Below are positions 34,968-44,112 of a stretch of 64,000 nucleotides of DNA, piece by piece (within the stretch, counting starts at the first letter, position 1; every line of letters starts with the position of its first letter). This DNA comes from an uncultured Opitutales bacterium (GTDB lineage Bacteria > Verrucomicrobiota > Verrucomicrobiia > Opitutales > UBA953): NCBI GenBank assembly GCA_934675585.1, contig CAKUQY010000003.1, positions 1 to 64,000 on the forward strand. The letters are read 5' to 3'. Below the pieces are notes generated by a model. That model saw only the letters and a program-made list of their open reading frames with translations, did not search any database and had not been told where the DNA came from. The position numbers and the translations under genes were made by a program.

Positions 34968-36257
34968 ATGAGTTCTAATATTTTAGAAATTAAAAACGGC
35001 AGAGTAATCGATCCTGCCAACAATCGCGATGAATCGGGCGCAAGTATTTTTGTTGTCGATGGCATCATTGTTGAAAAATTAACCGACGAACAAAAACAAG
35101 CCGCAAAAGTAATCGACGCTCACGGTGCTGTTGTTTGCCCTGGCTTTGTTGATTTAAACGCTCACTTGTACCAACCTGGCAAAACCGCGCGCGAAACTCT
35201 CGAGACGGGAACGCAAGCGGCTGCCCACGGCGGAGTAACAACCGTTGTTTGCACGCCCGACGAAGGCACCGTTGTTGATAATTCGGGAACGATTCGTTTG
35301 GTCAAAGAATTGATTGATCAAGGCGCATGCGTCAAAGTGCTTCCCGTAGGCAATATCACTTTGGGCGGCAAAGGCGAAGCACTCGCGCCCACGGGAGCGC
35401 TCAAAAAAGCAGGTTGCGTTGCGCTTTCAGATAGTATTGGCGGCGTTTCCAACAACGAAATTATGCGTCGCGCATTGGAATATTCTTTGCTTTTTGATAT
35501 GCCAATTTTTGACCATTGCCAAGATAGTTCAATGTCCAAAACTGGCGTTATGCACGAAGGGCAAGTGAGTTTGCACCACGGTTTGCGCGGTATGCCACGC
35601 GCGAGCGAAGACATTATTGTTGGTGCAGACACCTTGCTCTCGCGCTTGACGGAAGCGCGTTTACACATTCAACACGTCAGCTCGTTCCGCGCCGTCGATA
35701 CCATTCGCGAAGCTAAAAAGCACAACGTTCACATCACGGCAGAAGTTTCGCCTGCGCACTTATTGCTCACCGACAACGACATTGGCGATTACGACACCAA
35801 CAAAAAAATAAATCCGCCGCTGCGCAATGAAAAAGACCGCGTCGCACTCATCGCAGGTTTAAAAGACGGCACCATCGACGCTATCGCGTCTGACCACTCA
35901 CCGCGCACGCCAACCGAAAAAGATTGCGAATTTGATTACGCGCCGTTTGGTGTTACCGGACTCGAAACCATGTTGCCCGCAGCGCTCGAAGCACTTTATC
36001 ACAGTGGCGCGCTCACGCTCAACGAAGTGGTCGCAAAACTCACTTGCGATCCCGCCAAAGTTATCAAAAGTTCCGCGGGAACGCTTTCTGCGGGAACGCC
36101 AGCGGATATCACGATTTTTGATCCTGACGCGGCGCAAACTTGGTCGCTCGACAAATTTGTTTCCAAATCAAAAAATTCACCTTTCATCGACAAAACCTTG
36201 CGCGGCAAAGTTTTAATGACGCTTGTCGCGGGAACGGTCGTTTACGAAAACAATTAA
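34968..36257 (+). CDS. pyrC: dihydroorotase
   Basis: 429 residues, class I (long) dihydroorotase of the amidohydrolase superfamily; third step of pyrimidine synthesis. In place of the usual D-x-H-x-H metal motif I read GFVDLNAHLYQPGKTARETLETG, with one His and a Tyr where the second His is normal. FDHCQD, LHIQHVS and AIASDHSPRTPTEKD follow. The degenerate first motif is like that of inactive PyrX/PyrC' paralogues, so activity deserves a check. The ATG at 34968 replaces a TTG 13 codons upstream. Followed 9 bp later by the cyclophilin gene. Confidence 0.85.
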   Translation: MSSNILEIKNGRVIDPANNRDESGASIFVVDGIIVEKLTDEQKQAAKVIDAHGAVVCPGFVDLNAHLYQPGKTARETLETGTQAAAHGGVTTVVCTPDEGTVVDNSGTIRLVKELIDQGACVKVLPVGNITLGGKGEALAPTGALKKAGCVALSDSIGGVSNNEIMRRALEYSLLFDMPIFDHCQDSSMSKTGVMHEGQVSLHHGLRGMPRASEDIIVGADTLLSRLTEARLHIQHVSSFRAVDTIREAKKHNVHITAEVSPAHLLLTDNDIGDYDTNKKINPPLRNEKDRVALIAGLKDGTIDAIASDHSPRTPTEKDCEFDYAPFGVTGLETMLPAALEALYHSGALTLNEVVAKLTCDPAKVIKSSAGTLSAGTPADITIFDPDAAQTWSLDKFVSKSKNSPFIDKTLRGKVLMTLVAGTVVYENN

Positions 36258-36266
36258 TAAAAATCT

Positions 36267-36887
36267 ATGAAAAAAATCTTTGCATTTTTATTCGCAGGCA
36301 TTGTGGCAACTATTTTGCTCGCTTGCGCACAACAAAAACCTTCAACCTCTAACGAAACAGAAAAAACTATGAATACAAAAGAACAATACGCAATTATCTC
36401 AACAGACGCTGGCGATATGGTCGTCAAATTCTACAACGATGTCGCCCCTGGCCACGTTGCAAATTTTAAAGAGCTCGCAGAAAAAGGTTTTTATGACGGA
36501 ACTTGTTTTCACCGTATTATCAAAGGATTTATGATCCAAGGCGGCGACCCGCTCACCAAAGATGATTCACAAAAATCACGTTGGGGCACCGGCGGACCCG
36601 GCTATTACATTAAAGCAGAATTTAATACCAAACCACACGTGCGCGGCGTGCTTTCGATGGCGCGCGCTGCACATCCAGACAGCGCGGGATCGCAATTCTT
36701 TATTTGCCACGACGACGCACGTTTTCTCGACCGCCAATACACAGCTTTTGGCGAATTGATTTCGGGCGATGACGTGCTCGAAACCATCGCAAACACACCT
36801 TGCACCGGTCCGGAGCGCAGCTCGCCAACCAAGCGAATCAACATCAAATCTGTTAAAATCGTTGACGAAATTCCAGCAAAAAAATAA
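36267..36887 (+). CDS. cyclophilin-type peptidyl-prolyl isomerase, lipoprotein
   Basis: 206 residues. Lipoprotein signal MKKIFAFLFAGIVATILLACAQQ with lipobox LLAC (Cys20). The cyclophilin core has FHRIIKGFMIQGGDP, GVLSMARAAHPDSAGSQFFICHDD and FGELISGDDVLETI. An internal Met (MNTKEQYAIIS, residue 35) could also start a cytoplasmic form. It would assist folding of envelope proteins, which fits a genome with large exported beta proteins. Confidence 0.92.
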   Translation: MKKIFAFLFAGIVATILLACAQQKPSTSNETEKTMNTKEQYAIISTDAGDMVVKFYNDVAPGHVANFKELAEKGFYDGTCFHRIIKGFMIQGGDPLTKDDSQKSRWGTGGPGYYIKAEFNTKPHVRGVLSMARAAHPDSAGSQFFICHDDARFLDRQYTAFGELISGDDVLETIANTPCTGPERSSPTKRINIKSVKIVDEIPAKK

Positions 36888-36908
36888 TTGCAAAGTTGAT
36901 TCAAATTC

Positions 36909-39110
36909 ATGGCAACAAAATTTCGTTTTTTCACAGCCGGCAACGTTGATCAGTTAAAAATCAGCGTTCCCGCGGATCTCGAAGCCGTTGAACAACTCGA
37001 CACAAAATTGTGGCTCGTAACCAGTATGCCAACCACAGGTATCGACTTCGACAGCGCAACGCTCGCGCTAATTGACAGCGACAACGACGGACGCATCCGC
37101 GTTCCCGAAGTGCGCGCCGCCGTCAAATTCGCGCGGGAACAACTCACTGACACCACCCCGCTCTTTGCTGAAACAGACAAAATTGAACTCGCAAATCTCA
37201 AAGATGACGAGCTCGTCAAAACTGCAAAATTGATTTTTGGTGATGTTAAAGAACTTGATCTCGCGACGCTTGAAAAAACGTTTGCCAATTTTGAAAAACA
37301 ACCATTTTGCGGGAACGGCACGCTTTCGAAAGCCGCCGCTGGCGACGATGCAACGCTCGCAACTTTGATTGACGACATCGCAAACGCTTGTGGCGGGAAC
37401 GAAATTTCTGCCGCACAAGTCGAACAATTTTTGGCTGACGCAGGCGCAAAAATCGCTTGGAACCAAACAATTACCGACGAAAACCGCGCAACGATTTTGC
37501 CACTCGGCGACAAAACCGTTCCCGCGGCAGCCGCTGTCAGCGCATTAACCGCAAAAATTGACGACTATTTTGCGCGCACACATTTGGCAAATTACGACAG
37601 TGCCAGCGTCGCAAAATTAAATCCAACCGAAACCGACATCGCAACAATCGCCGCAACGGGCGATCTTACGGGAACGGAAACTTCGGCGATGCCAATCGCG
37701 CACATCAATGTGGGTGACACAGCGCTCGCGCTCAATGCTGGCATCAATCCTGCTTGGGCTGCGGCAGTTGAAACATTTAAAACTGCGGTGCTCGCGCCGT
37801 TAAATCTTTCAACAAAAACATTAAGCGAAGCCGATTGGACAAAAATCAAAACGATATTCGCGCCATTTTTTGCGTATTCGGCGACCGAACCCAAAGCGTT
37901 GAAAAGCGACATCACTCCCGCGCGTTTGGCTGAAATTATTGCAGCAGATCCCAAAACATTGCTCGCGCCACTTTTTGCCAAAGACGCCGAAGCGACACCG
38001 CAACGCAACGCGCTCAAAACGCTCATCAAATTGGCGCGCTACTCACGCGATTTGGTGGCTCTTTTGCTCAACTTTGTTTCGTTTGAAAAGTTTTACAACC
38101 AAGATCCACAAACAGTTTTCTTGAATGGCAAACTTTACATCGATGGCCGCGCGCTTTCGCTTTGTATCAACGTCGCTGATGCGGGAGCGCACGCGAGTTT
38201 AGCGGGAACGCCCTCAAATGCTTACTTGATTTACGCAAAATGTGTGCGCAAAAGCGATGCCAAAACGCAAACTATTTGCGCAATGCTCGGCGACGGGAAC
38301 GACAATTTGCAAGTCGGGATGAACGGCATTTTCATTGACAAAAACGGCAACGACTACGACGCGACTATTGTCAAAATTATCGAACAATCAATTTCGTTGC
38401 GCCAAGCATTTTGGGCGCCTTACGTCAAAGTAGGAAAATTGATTGAAAAACAAATCAATAATTTTGCCGCCGAACGCGAAAAGAAAGTTGATAGCAATTT
38501 AATAGAAAAAATAACCAAAACCAACACTCCCGCGGGAACGCCACTGCCTGCCAAACTGCCATTCGACATTGGTAAATTTATGGGAATTATCGCGGCTGCG
38601 GGCTTAGCTTTGGGCGCGGTTGGCGCTGCGATTGCCACGATGGCAAAAGCGATTGCCGAGCAACCTTGGGTTTTGCCGATCGTCATCGTTGCGGTTATTT
38701 TGCTCATTTCGTTGCCATCGGTTTTCATCACTGCAATGAAATTGCGCAAGCGCACCATTTCGCCAATTCTCAACGCTAACAGTTGGGCAATCAACACCAA
38801 CGCGCGTTTGAGCATTACGCTTTGCAAAAACTACACAGAATTGCCGAAAAAACCTACAAATTCTAAAAATGAAAGCGCGTACACTACGCTCAAAATCACG
38901 GTTGCATTCATCTTGTTGTTCGCAATCGTCGCAGGACTCGCCCTCGCGTTTTGTCCGGTTTGTCGTCAAGCTTGTGGCTTAGAATGCAAAAAAGCCGAAC
39001 CGCAAACTTGCGTTGAAAAAACCGTTCCCGCGACGAAAATCGTTCCCGCAGAAAAAGCGGCAACGCCCGAAACGCCTGCTCCTGCAAGCGTTCCCGCAGC
39101 AATAAAATAA
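36909..39110 (+). CDS. EF-hand membrane protein, unknown function
   Basis: 733 residues, family not recognised. Near the N-terminus is a canonical EF-hand loop, DSDNDGRIRVPE (residues 56-67: Asp at 1, 3 and 5, Gly at 6, Ile at 8, Glu at 12). A long Ala/Thr/Asp-rich, mostly helical region follows (70-540), with a possible second Asp-rich loop, DKNGNDYDA. Then two hydrophobic segments (about 565-590 and 600-620), a loop, a third (about 665-690) and a Cys-rich tail (CPVCRQACGLEC). This suggests a large N-terminal domain anchored in the membrane and sensing Ca. Ends in VPA-rich sequence encoded by three iterated-motif copies. It follows the cyclophilin gene by 21 bp. Confidence 0.7.
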   Translation: MATKFRFFTAGNVDQLKISVPADLEAVEQLDTKLWLVTSMPTTGIDFDSATLALIDSDNDGRIRVPEVRAAVKFAREQLTDTTPLFAETDKIELANLKDDELVKTAKLIFGDVKELDLATLEKTFANFEKQPFCGNGTLSKAAAGDDATLATLIDDIANACGGNEISAAQVEQFLADAGAKIAWNQTITDENRATILPLGDKTVPAAAAVSALTAKIDDYFARTHLANYDSASVAKLNPTETDIATIAATGDLTGTETSAMPIAHINVGDTALALNAGINPAWAAAVETFKTAVLAPLNLSTKTLSEADWTKIKTIFAPFFAYSATEPKALKSDITPARLAEIIAADPKTLLAPLFAKDAEATPQRNALKTLIKLARYSRDLVALLLNFVSFEKFYNQDPQTVFLNGKLYIDGRALSLCINVADAGAHASLAGTPSNAYLIYAKCVRKSDAKTQTICAMLGDGNDNLQVGMNGIFIDKNGNDYDATIVKIIEQSISLRQAFWAPYVKVGKLIEKQINNFAAEREKKVDSNLIEKITKTNTPAGTPLPAKLPFDIGKFMGIIAAAGLALGAVGAAIATMAKAIAEQPWVLPIVIVAVILLISLPSVFITAMKLRKRTISPILNANSWAINTNARLSITLCKNYTELPKKPTNSKNESAYTTLKITVAFILLFAIVAGLALAFCPVCRQACGLECKKAEPQTCVEKTVPATKIVPAEKAATPETPAPASVPAAIK

Positions 39111-39120
39111 TTTGCAAACA

Positions 39121-39168
39121 GTAAAAAAATTGCCTCGAAGCTCAATGGTTTCGAGGCAATTTTTTTGT
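39121..39168. terminator. bidirectional terminator between convergent genes
   Basis: TTGCCTCGAA (39130-39139) pairs with TTCGAGGCAA, with A-run before and T-run after, so it serves both the EF-hand gene (+) and the phosphatase gene (-). One of the few terminators here not made from the iterated motif. Confidence 0.9.
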
Positions 39169-39177
39169 TGTTTTAAT

Positions 39178-39957
39178 TTATTGATTGCACAAAATTTCGA
39201 GCGCTTGTGCGTGCAATGTTGGATTTGCCGCAAGAATCGATGTTGCGTTCAGCGGGTCGTTCCCGCGCCAATCGGTAACCGTCGCTCCCGCGCCGCGCAA
39301 AATTGGCAATAGCGGATACAAATCCCACGGCGAAAGCACTGGATCTGCCATAATGTCGGCGTTCCCGTTCGCAACCATCATATACGCGTAGCAATCGCCC
39401 CAAGTGCGAAAAAGTTTTGCGCGATGCAAAAGCGCATTCCAATTCTCATTAGGATGTTCGTTTTCGCAATCGATCAAATCGGTAGTGAGCAAAAGTGCAT
39501 CTTCCACTTTTTGCGTTCCCGCGACGCGCACTTGTCTGCCGTTGTAAAAAGTTGTGTTCCCGTCGCCAATAATGCGTTCCCGCGAAACGGGCTGGTCAAT
39601 CACGCCCACGCAAGGTTTGCCTTCGTGCAACACGCCAAACAAAATGCCGTAAAGCGCGACGCGATGGACAAATGATTTTGTGCCGTCGATGGGGTCGAGC
39701 GACCAAACAAATTCCGCATCGGTATTTTCGTTGCCAAATTCTTCGCCGATGATGCCGTGATTAGGAAATTTTTTATTGATCATCGCGCGCAATTGTCGCT
39801 CGCATTCTTTGTCGGCGATCGTTACCGGCGAGCCATCGGGCTTGATTTCGATTTCTGTAAAACTTTTTGCGTGATAACTTGCAACGATTTCGCGCGCGCG
39901 ATCGGCGAGTTCGTTCGCAAAATTTTTCAATTCTTCAAGATATTTTTCGTTGAGCAT
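39178..39957 (-). CDS. inositol-monophosphatase-family enzyme, HisN-like histidinol-phosphatase
   Basis: 259 residues. Metal and catalytic motifs GIIGEEFG, WSLDPIDGTKSF and, near the C-terminus, DPVLSPWDLYPLLPILRGAGA. The sequence around VALYGILFGVLHEGKPCVGVIDQP fits the HisN-type histidinol-phosphatase subgroup better than SuhB or CysQ, but inositol or fructose bisphosphate substrates cannot be excluded. The start at 39955-39957 (MLNEKYLEEL) is 4 bp from the helicase stop; the longer frame would overlap the helicase gene. Confidence 0.85.
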   Translation of the reverse strand: MLNEKYLEELKNFANELADRAREIVASYHAKSFTEIEIKPDGSPVTIADKECERQLRAMINKKFPNHGIIGEEFGNENTDAEFVWSLDPIDGTKSFVHRVALYGILFGVLHEGKPCVGVIDQPVSRERIIGDGNTTFYNGRQVRVAGTQKVEDALLLTTDLIDCENEHPNENWNALLHRAKLFRTWGDCYAYMMVANGNADIMADPVLSPWDLYPLLPILRGAGATVTDWRGNDPLNATSILAANPTLHAQALEILCNQ

Positions 39958-39961
39958 TTTT

Positions 39962-41161
39962 TTAGCGATTGCGTTTTTTCTTTTTGGCGGGAACGGCGCA
40001 GCCATTGGCAAACATTAACGGCTCTTGGCGGTAGAAAAATCCGTCCAACTTTTTGCGCTCAATCATTTTGCCAAGCAAATTTTCGATGGCTTGCAATTGA
40101 GAAAGTTCGTCGGGCGAAAAAAGCGTGAACGCCTCGCCTTCGTTGCCTGCGCGCCCTGTTCTGCCAATGCGGTGAACATAATCTTCGGGATGCTCGGGAA
40201 CGTTGTAATTGATGACGTGCGAAACGCCCGAAATATCGAGTCCGCGGGACGCAATATCGGTCGCGACGAGCACATTAAATTTGCCTTCGCGAAAACCTTT
40301 GAGCGCGGCGATGCGTCCATTTTGTGAGCGGTCGGCGTGCATTGTCGTTACCGCGATTTTGTTGGCTTGAAGCCATTCGGTAATGCGATCGGCATCGTGT
40401 TTTGTGCGCGTAAAAACAATAACGCTGTTGTAATTGGTGCGTTCGAGCAACGCCAAAAGCAAATCATATTTTTGGAAAATCGGCACGGGGTAAATCGCGT
40501 GCGAAATTGTATCCGCCGTCAAAGCCGACGAACGCACATCGATTTCAAGCGGTTCCCGCAACGCCCAACCCGCGATTTCACGAATTGTTTTATTAATCGT
40601 TGCCGAAAAAAGCAATGTTTGGCGTTCCCGCGGACACAAGCGAATAATGCGCGAAACATCTTCAATAAATCCCATGTCGAGCATGCGATCGACTTCGTCC
40701 AAAATCAACACCTCAATTTTTGACAAATCGACCAAATGTTGTTCCCGCAAATCGAGCAAACGTCCAGGCGTTGCCACCACGACATTTGCGCCAGCTTTCA
40801 ACGCCGCGAGTTGTGCGCCATAGCCCACACCGCCGTAAAGCAATGCCAATTTTACCGACGTTCCCGCCGCAAATTTTTGAAACGCTTCATCAACTTGAAT
40901 CGCCAATTCGCGCGTCGGCAGCAAAATCAGCGCGCGCGGGAACGCTTTTTCGGCGGGCGTTCCCGTCGTCAAACGCACAATTGTCGGGAGCGCATAAGCG
41001 GCGGTTTTTCCCGTTCCCGTTTGCGCCGCGCCAATAATATCACGTCCGGCAAGCGCCGCGGGAATCGCCTGTTCTTGAATCGGCGTGGGCTCTTTGTAGC
41101 CGAGCGTTGCGACCGTTGCGAGAATCGTTTCGGGTAAATTTAATTCTGAAAAATGACTCAT
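39962..41161 (-). CDS. DEAD-box RNA helicase (RhlE-like)
   Basis: 399 residues. Q motif GYKEPTPIQEQAIPAAL, motif I AAQTGTGKTAAY, Ia PTRELAIQ, Ib TPGRLLDL, II LDEVDRML (DEVD instead of DEAD), III FSATI, IV-VI VFTRTKHDAD, ATDIASRGLDI, HRIGRTGRAG. The short basic tail PAKKKKRNR is RNA-binding. DEVD at motif II also occurs in some RhlE/Dbp relatives and keeps both acids. Presumably ribosome assembly or mRNA decay. Confidence 0.93.
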   Translation of the reverse strand: MSHFSELNLPETILATVATLGYKEPTPIQEQAIPAALAGRDIIGAAQTGTGKTAAYALPTIVRLTTGTPAEKAFPRALILLPTRELAIQVDEAFQKFAAGTSVKLALLYGGVGYGAQLAALKAGANVVVATPGRLLDLREQHLVDLSKIEVLILDEVDRMLDMGFIEDVSRIIRLCPRERQTLLFSATINKTIREIAGWALREPLEIDVRSSALTADTISHAIYPVPIFQKYDLLLALLERTNYNSVIVFTRTKHDADRITEWLQANKIAVTTMHADRSQNGRIAALKGFREGKFNVLVATDIASRGLDISGVSHVINYNVPEHPEDYVHRIGRTGRAGNEGEAFTLFSPDELSQLQAIENLLGKMIERKKLDGFFYRQEPLMFANGCAVPAKKKKRNR

Positions 41162-41164
41162 TTT

Positions 41165-42331
41165 TTATTTATTTACAAGCATCAACGCGCGGTAAAATTC
41201 GATTTCACTTTGCGTAATGCCACAAGTTTTTAAATAGCGTTCAATTTTAATGTAAAGTGGAGTTTCTTTGTCACCGTAAGCATCAAAGCCCGCGAGCAAA
41301 CTGAAAAAATCTTGATGGCGCAAATGTGGCAACGCGGTCAATTCCCAATCTTTTTGCAAAGTATCGACGGGAACGCCCAACAAGCCATTCAAAATAAACG
41401 CCAATGTTCCCGTGCGGTCGGCGCCTTGAGCGCCATGAAAAACGATTGGATAGTTTTCTTTTTTGCAAAACACACGAAACGCGCGCGCCATTGCTTGCTG
41501 AGTGGGGGAAAATTTTTCGCTAAAAATCGCGTTGTATTCAGGAATATAAATGCTCAAAAATTGCGCGCCGGGAACGACCGATTTTTTCAAATTGCCCAAC
41601 TCGCCATCGCTACGCAAATCAATTTCTGTTTTCCAATTTAAAACATTGCTCGCGTAATTTGCCGCCGCGGGAACAATCGCCGTTTTGCCACGCGCAAATT
41701 GAGTAATCGGCTTGCTTGGAGTTTGATTGTCCGCGACAAAATCAGGAGAATTTTCAACGAGCGCGCGGGAACGAAAAATCATACCTTGACGCACGCGCGC
41801 ACCTTGAAGCGCTTCACTGCCGCCCAAATCACGCACATTGCCGACGCCTTCAATGTACATCAAACGCGGCATTTTTTCATCGGTAAAAAATTGCGAAACC
41901 GAAGAAACCAACACATGGCCATCGGCTTTGCGACAACGAATTTGCCAAAAATAGCGCGTTCCCGCACGAAAATTCACCGCGCGAATCACGTTCCCGTCAA
42001 ATGTTTTTGGCAAAATCAAAACGTCTGTCGGCTCGCTCAAATCGGGCTTTGTAGAAATCAATAATTCAAACGCGCCCTTCTCGCCTTCGGTGCAACTCCA
42101 AGTAAATTCCGTCAAAATTGCATCGCGCAATTCATAAATTTTTTTGCGATAATCTTTGTTGTTAAACAACTCCAAACGCTCGGCTGTCGGCGTCAAAAGA
42201 AAACTTTTTAAAATCGGCGAAACCCCAGAAACCGCGTCCGTCTCGTGTGGCGTCACGGGAACAATCTCTGCACTCGCAGCCCACGGGAACGCCAAAAAAA
42301 TAGCACTAAGCAAAATCTTCTTAAAATTCAT
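41165..42331 (-). CDS. exported tyrosine-phosphatase-like protein without catalytic Cys
   Basis: 388 residues. Signal peptide NFKKILLSAIFLAFPWAASA. An N-terminal beta-sandwich-like region (about 30-155) precedes a Tyr_phosphatase-3-type domain beginning MLYIEGVGNVRDLGG-like (LMYIEGVGNVRDLGG) and containing AQFLSIYIPEY. The P-loop should be H-C-x5-R-T; here it is VFHGAQGADRTGTLAF, with Gly300 (codon GGC) where Cys is expected. One base change (TGC to GGC) would explain this. So it is predicted to be a pseudophosphatase that may still bind phosphorylated ligands. The start is the ATG at 42331; an upstream TTG is less likely. It starts 4 bp upstream of the helicase gene start region in the same operon. 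Confidence 0.8.
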   Translation of the reverse strand: MNFKKILLSAIFLAFPWAASAEIVPVTPHETDAVSGVSPILKSFLLTPTAERLELFNNKDYRKKIYELRDAILTEFTWSCTEGEKGAFELLISTKPDLSEPTDVLILPKTFDGNVIRAVNFRAGTRYFWQIRCRKADGHVLVSSVSQFFTDEKMPRLMYIEGVGNVRDLGGSEALQGARVRQGMIFRSRALVENSPDFVADNQTPSKPITQFARGKTAIVPAAANYASNVLNWKTEIDLRSDGELGNLKKSVVPGAQFLSIYIPEYNAIFSEKFSPTQQAMARAFRVFCKKENYPIVFHGAQGADRTGTLAFILNGLLGVPVDTLQKDWELTALPHLRHQDFFSLLAGFDAYGDKETPLYIKIERYLKTCGITQSEIEFYRALMLVNK

Positions 42332-42686
42332 ATTCGTATCTATCAATCATAAAGATGCACCAAAAAAATTACAAACAAAAAGCCGTTCCCGCGCGAACGA
42401 AAATTGTTTTGTCACCGAATTAACCGAAACCAACCGACCAACAAAACAAAAAATCTCCCGCGAAATCACGTTCCCAAAATTCCAAACGCCGAAATAATCG
42501 CCGCGATGGAAGAAGAGACCAAATGCTCGCCAAAAACAAAACTCTGCGCCACTGCGCCTCTGCATTTGTAAAAAATAACGCAGAGACGCAGTGGCGCAGA
42601 GTTTTTTCGCGAAATTCGGTGATAAAAAACGGCGTCCTCGTATGTTCTTTATTCTTGTTCTTGCATTTGTTATACTTGATTTTATT
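42332..42686. other. divergent spacer with a 23-bp-stem hairpin
   Basis: No gene. Arms 42541-42563 and 42580-42602 (begin ACTCTGCGCCACTGCG) pair over 23 bp with one G-T, loop 16 nt, T-run after. Since both neighbours point away, it is not an ordinary terminator. CGCAGAGACGCAGTGGCGCAGAG-type words occur as interspersed repeats in other bacteria. The CACCGAATTAACCGAA phrase is near 42412. The terC promoter is TTTATT (42648-42653), 17 bp, TATACT (42671-42676). Confidence 0.6.
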
Positions 42687-44111
42687 ATGGAAATGACAAC
42701 TATTTGGTCTTTATTTATTGCGTTTGTCGTCATTATGTTGACGTTGGACCTTTTTGTTTTTCACCGCAAAGATGAATCGATTTCATTGAAAAATGCGCTG
42801 GCTTGGAGTGCGGTTTGGATTGGTTTGGCGGGAGCGGCGACAGTAGCGATCGGATTTTGGAAAGGCGCGGGTGTCGCCACGATTTTTGCGACAGGTTATC
42901 TGCTCGAATTTTCACTGAGTGTTGACAATTTGTTTGTGTTTTTAGTAATTTTTTCATTTTTTTCCGTTCCCGAAAAATACATGCACCGTGTTTTATTTTG
43001 GGGCATTTTGGGCGCGGTCGTTTTTCGCGCGCTTTTCATTCTTGGCGGCGTGGCAATTGTTTCCAAATTTTCTTGGGTGATGTATTTCTTCTCGGCGTTT
43101 TTGATTTACACGGGAATCAAATTATTTTTCAGCGGCGAAAACGACGATACCGCGCTCGAAAAAAAGCCGATTGTAAAATTGTTTTCAAAATGGAAACGCT
43201 TTTCGAAAGAACTTCACGGGCACGACTTTTTCTTCCTCAAAGACGGCGTTTGGATGATGACACCGCTGATGCTGGTTTTGATTGTGATTGAATTTTCGGA
43301 CGTTCTTTTCGCGATCGACAGCGTTCCCGCAATTCTCGGCGTTTTGCCAAAAGAATGGGACGAATCGCTCAAAATGTTCATCGCGTTTAGCTCAAATATT
43401 TTTGCAATTTTGGGCTTGCGTTCATTCTTCTTTGCGCTCGCGGGCATTATAAAAATGTTGCGCTTTTTGCGTTATGGTTTAGCGGTGGTGCTCGCGTTTA
43501 TCGGCGTAAAATTGGGTTTAGCAGAAGCCGGTGTTTATCATTTTAACACCGCAGTTTCGCTCGGCGTTTTGGTCGGCATTTTGGGATTTTCTGTTTTGCT
43601 TTCATTCATCGTTCCCGAAAAAGCAGACACAAAATCGGAACTTAAAGATGAGGCACTTCCAAATAAAACTCCAGAATTTAACTGCGAGCAAACGCGTTCC
43701 CGCAAGCCCTGGATTGGCGTTGATTTTGACGGCACGTTGGCGCAATACACGAGTGCGAAAAATTTAAATAAGCTTGGCAAGCCCGTTCCCGTGATGCTCG
43801 AGCGCGTTAAATATTGGCTTGAAAAAGGTTACACGGTTAAGATTTTCACGGCGCGCGCAAGTCTGGGCGAAGAAGGCATTGCGCCAGTCAAAAAATGGCT
43901 CGCAGAAAATGGTTTGCCCGATTTGGAAGTCACCAATCAAAAAGATTTTTCGATGGTTGAACTTTGGGACGATCGTGCAATTCAAGTGGTGCAAAACACG
44001 GGCAAACCGTTCCTTTGCCAATCGATGATTGGACGTCCGGCAGCGCCAATTTTACCCAACGAAAAAACGACGGAAACGTTTTATTTATTGAAAATGCACA
44101 GCGAAAACTAA
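42687..44111 (+). CDS. TerC-family membrane protein fused to a HAD-like phosphatase domain
   Basis: 474 residues. Residues 1 to about 320 are a TerC integral membrane domain with eight or so helices and both acidic signatures (EFSLSVDNLFVFLVIF and EFSDVLFAIDSVPAILG). After a polar linker, a second domain starts at RKPWIGVDFDGTLAQY (about 341) and continues MLERVKYWLEKGYTVKIFTAR, then VTNQKDFSMVELWDDRAIQV. That is the small HAD-like fold (DxDGT) known as a free-standing bacterial or phage protein. The joint is in one open frame with no stop. TerC proteins are linked to metal export (Mn) and co-translational metalation. Start ATG at 42687, 10 nt after the -10 box. Confidence 0.88.
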   Translation: MEMTTIWSLFIAFVVIMLTLDLFVFHRKDESISLKNALAWSAVWIGLAGAATVAIGFWKGAGVATIFATGYLLEFSLSVDNLFVFLVIFSFFSVPEKYMHRVLFWGILGAVVFRALFILGGVAIVSKFSWVMYFFSAFLIYTGIKLFFSGENDDTALEKKPIVKLFSKWKRFSKELHGHDFFFLKDGVWMMTPLMLVLIVIEFSDVLFAIDSVPAILGVLPKEWDESLKMFIAFSSNIFAILGLRSFFFALAGIIKMLRFLRYGLAVVLAFIGVKLGLAEAGVYHFNTAVSLGVLVGILGFSVLLSFIVPEKADTKSELKDEALPNKTPEFNCEQTRSRKPWIGVDFDGTLAQYTSAKNLNKLGKPVPVMLERVKYWLEKGYTVKIFTARASLGEEGIAPVKKWLAENGLPDLEVTNQKDFSMVELWDDRAIQVVQNTGKPFLCQSMIGRPAAPILPNEKTTETFYLLKMHSEN

Positions 44112-44112
44112 A

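Noticed and set aside
42541..42608. Intrinsic terminator
   Set aside because: The hairpin lies between divergent genes with no transcript known to reach it; kept as an inverted repeat only.
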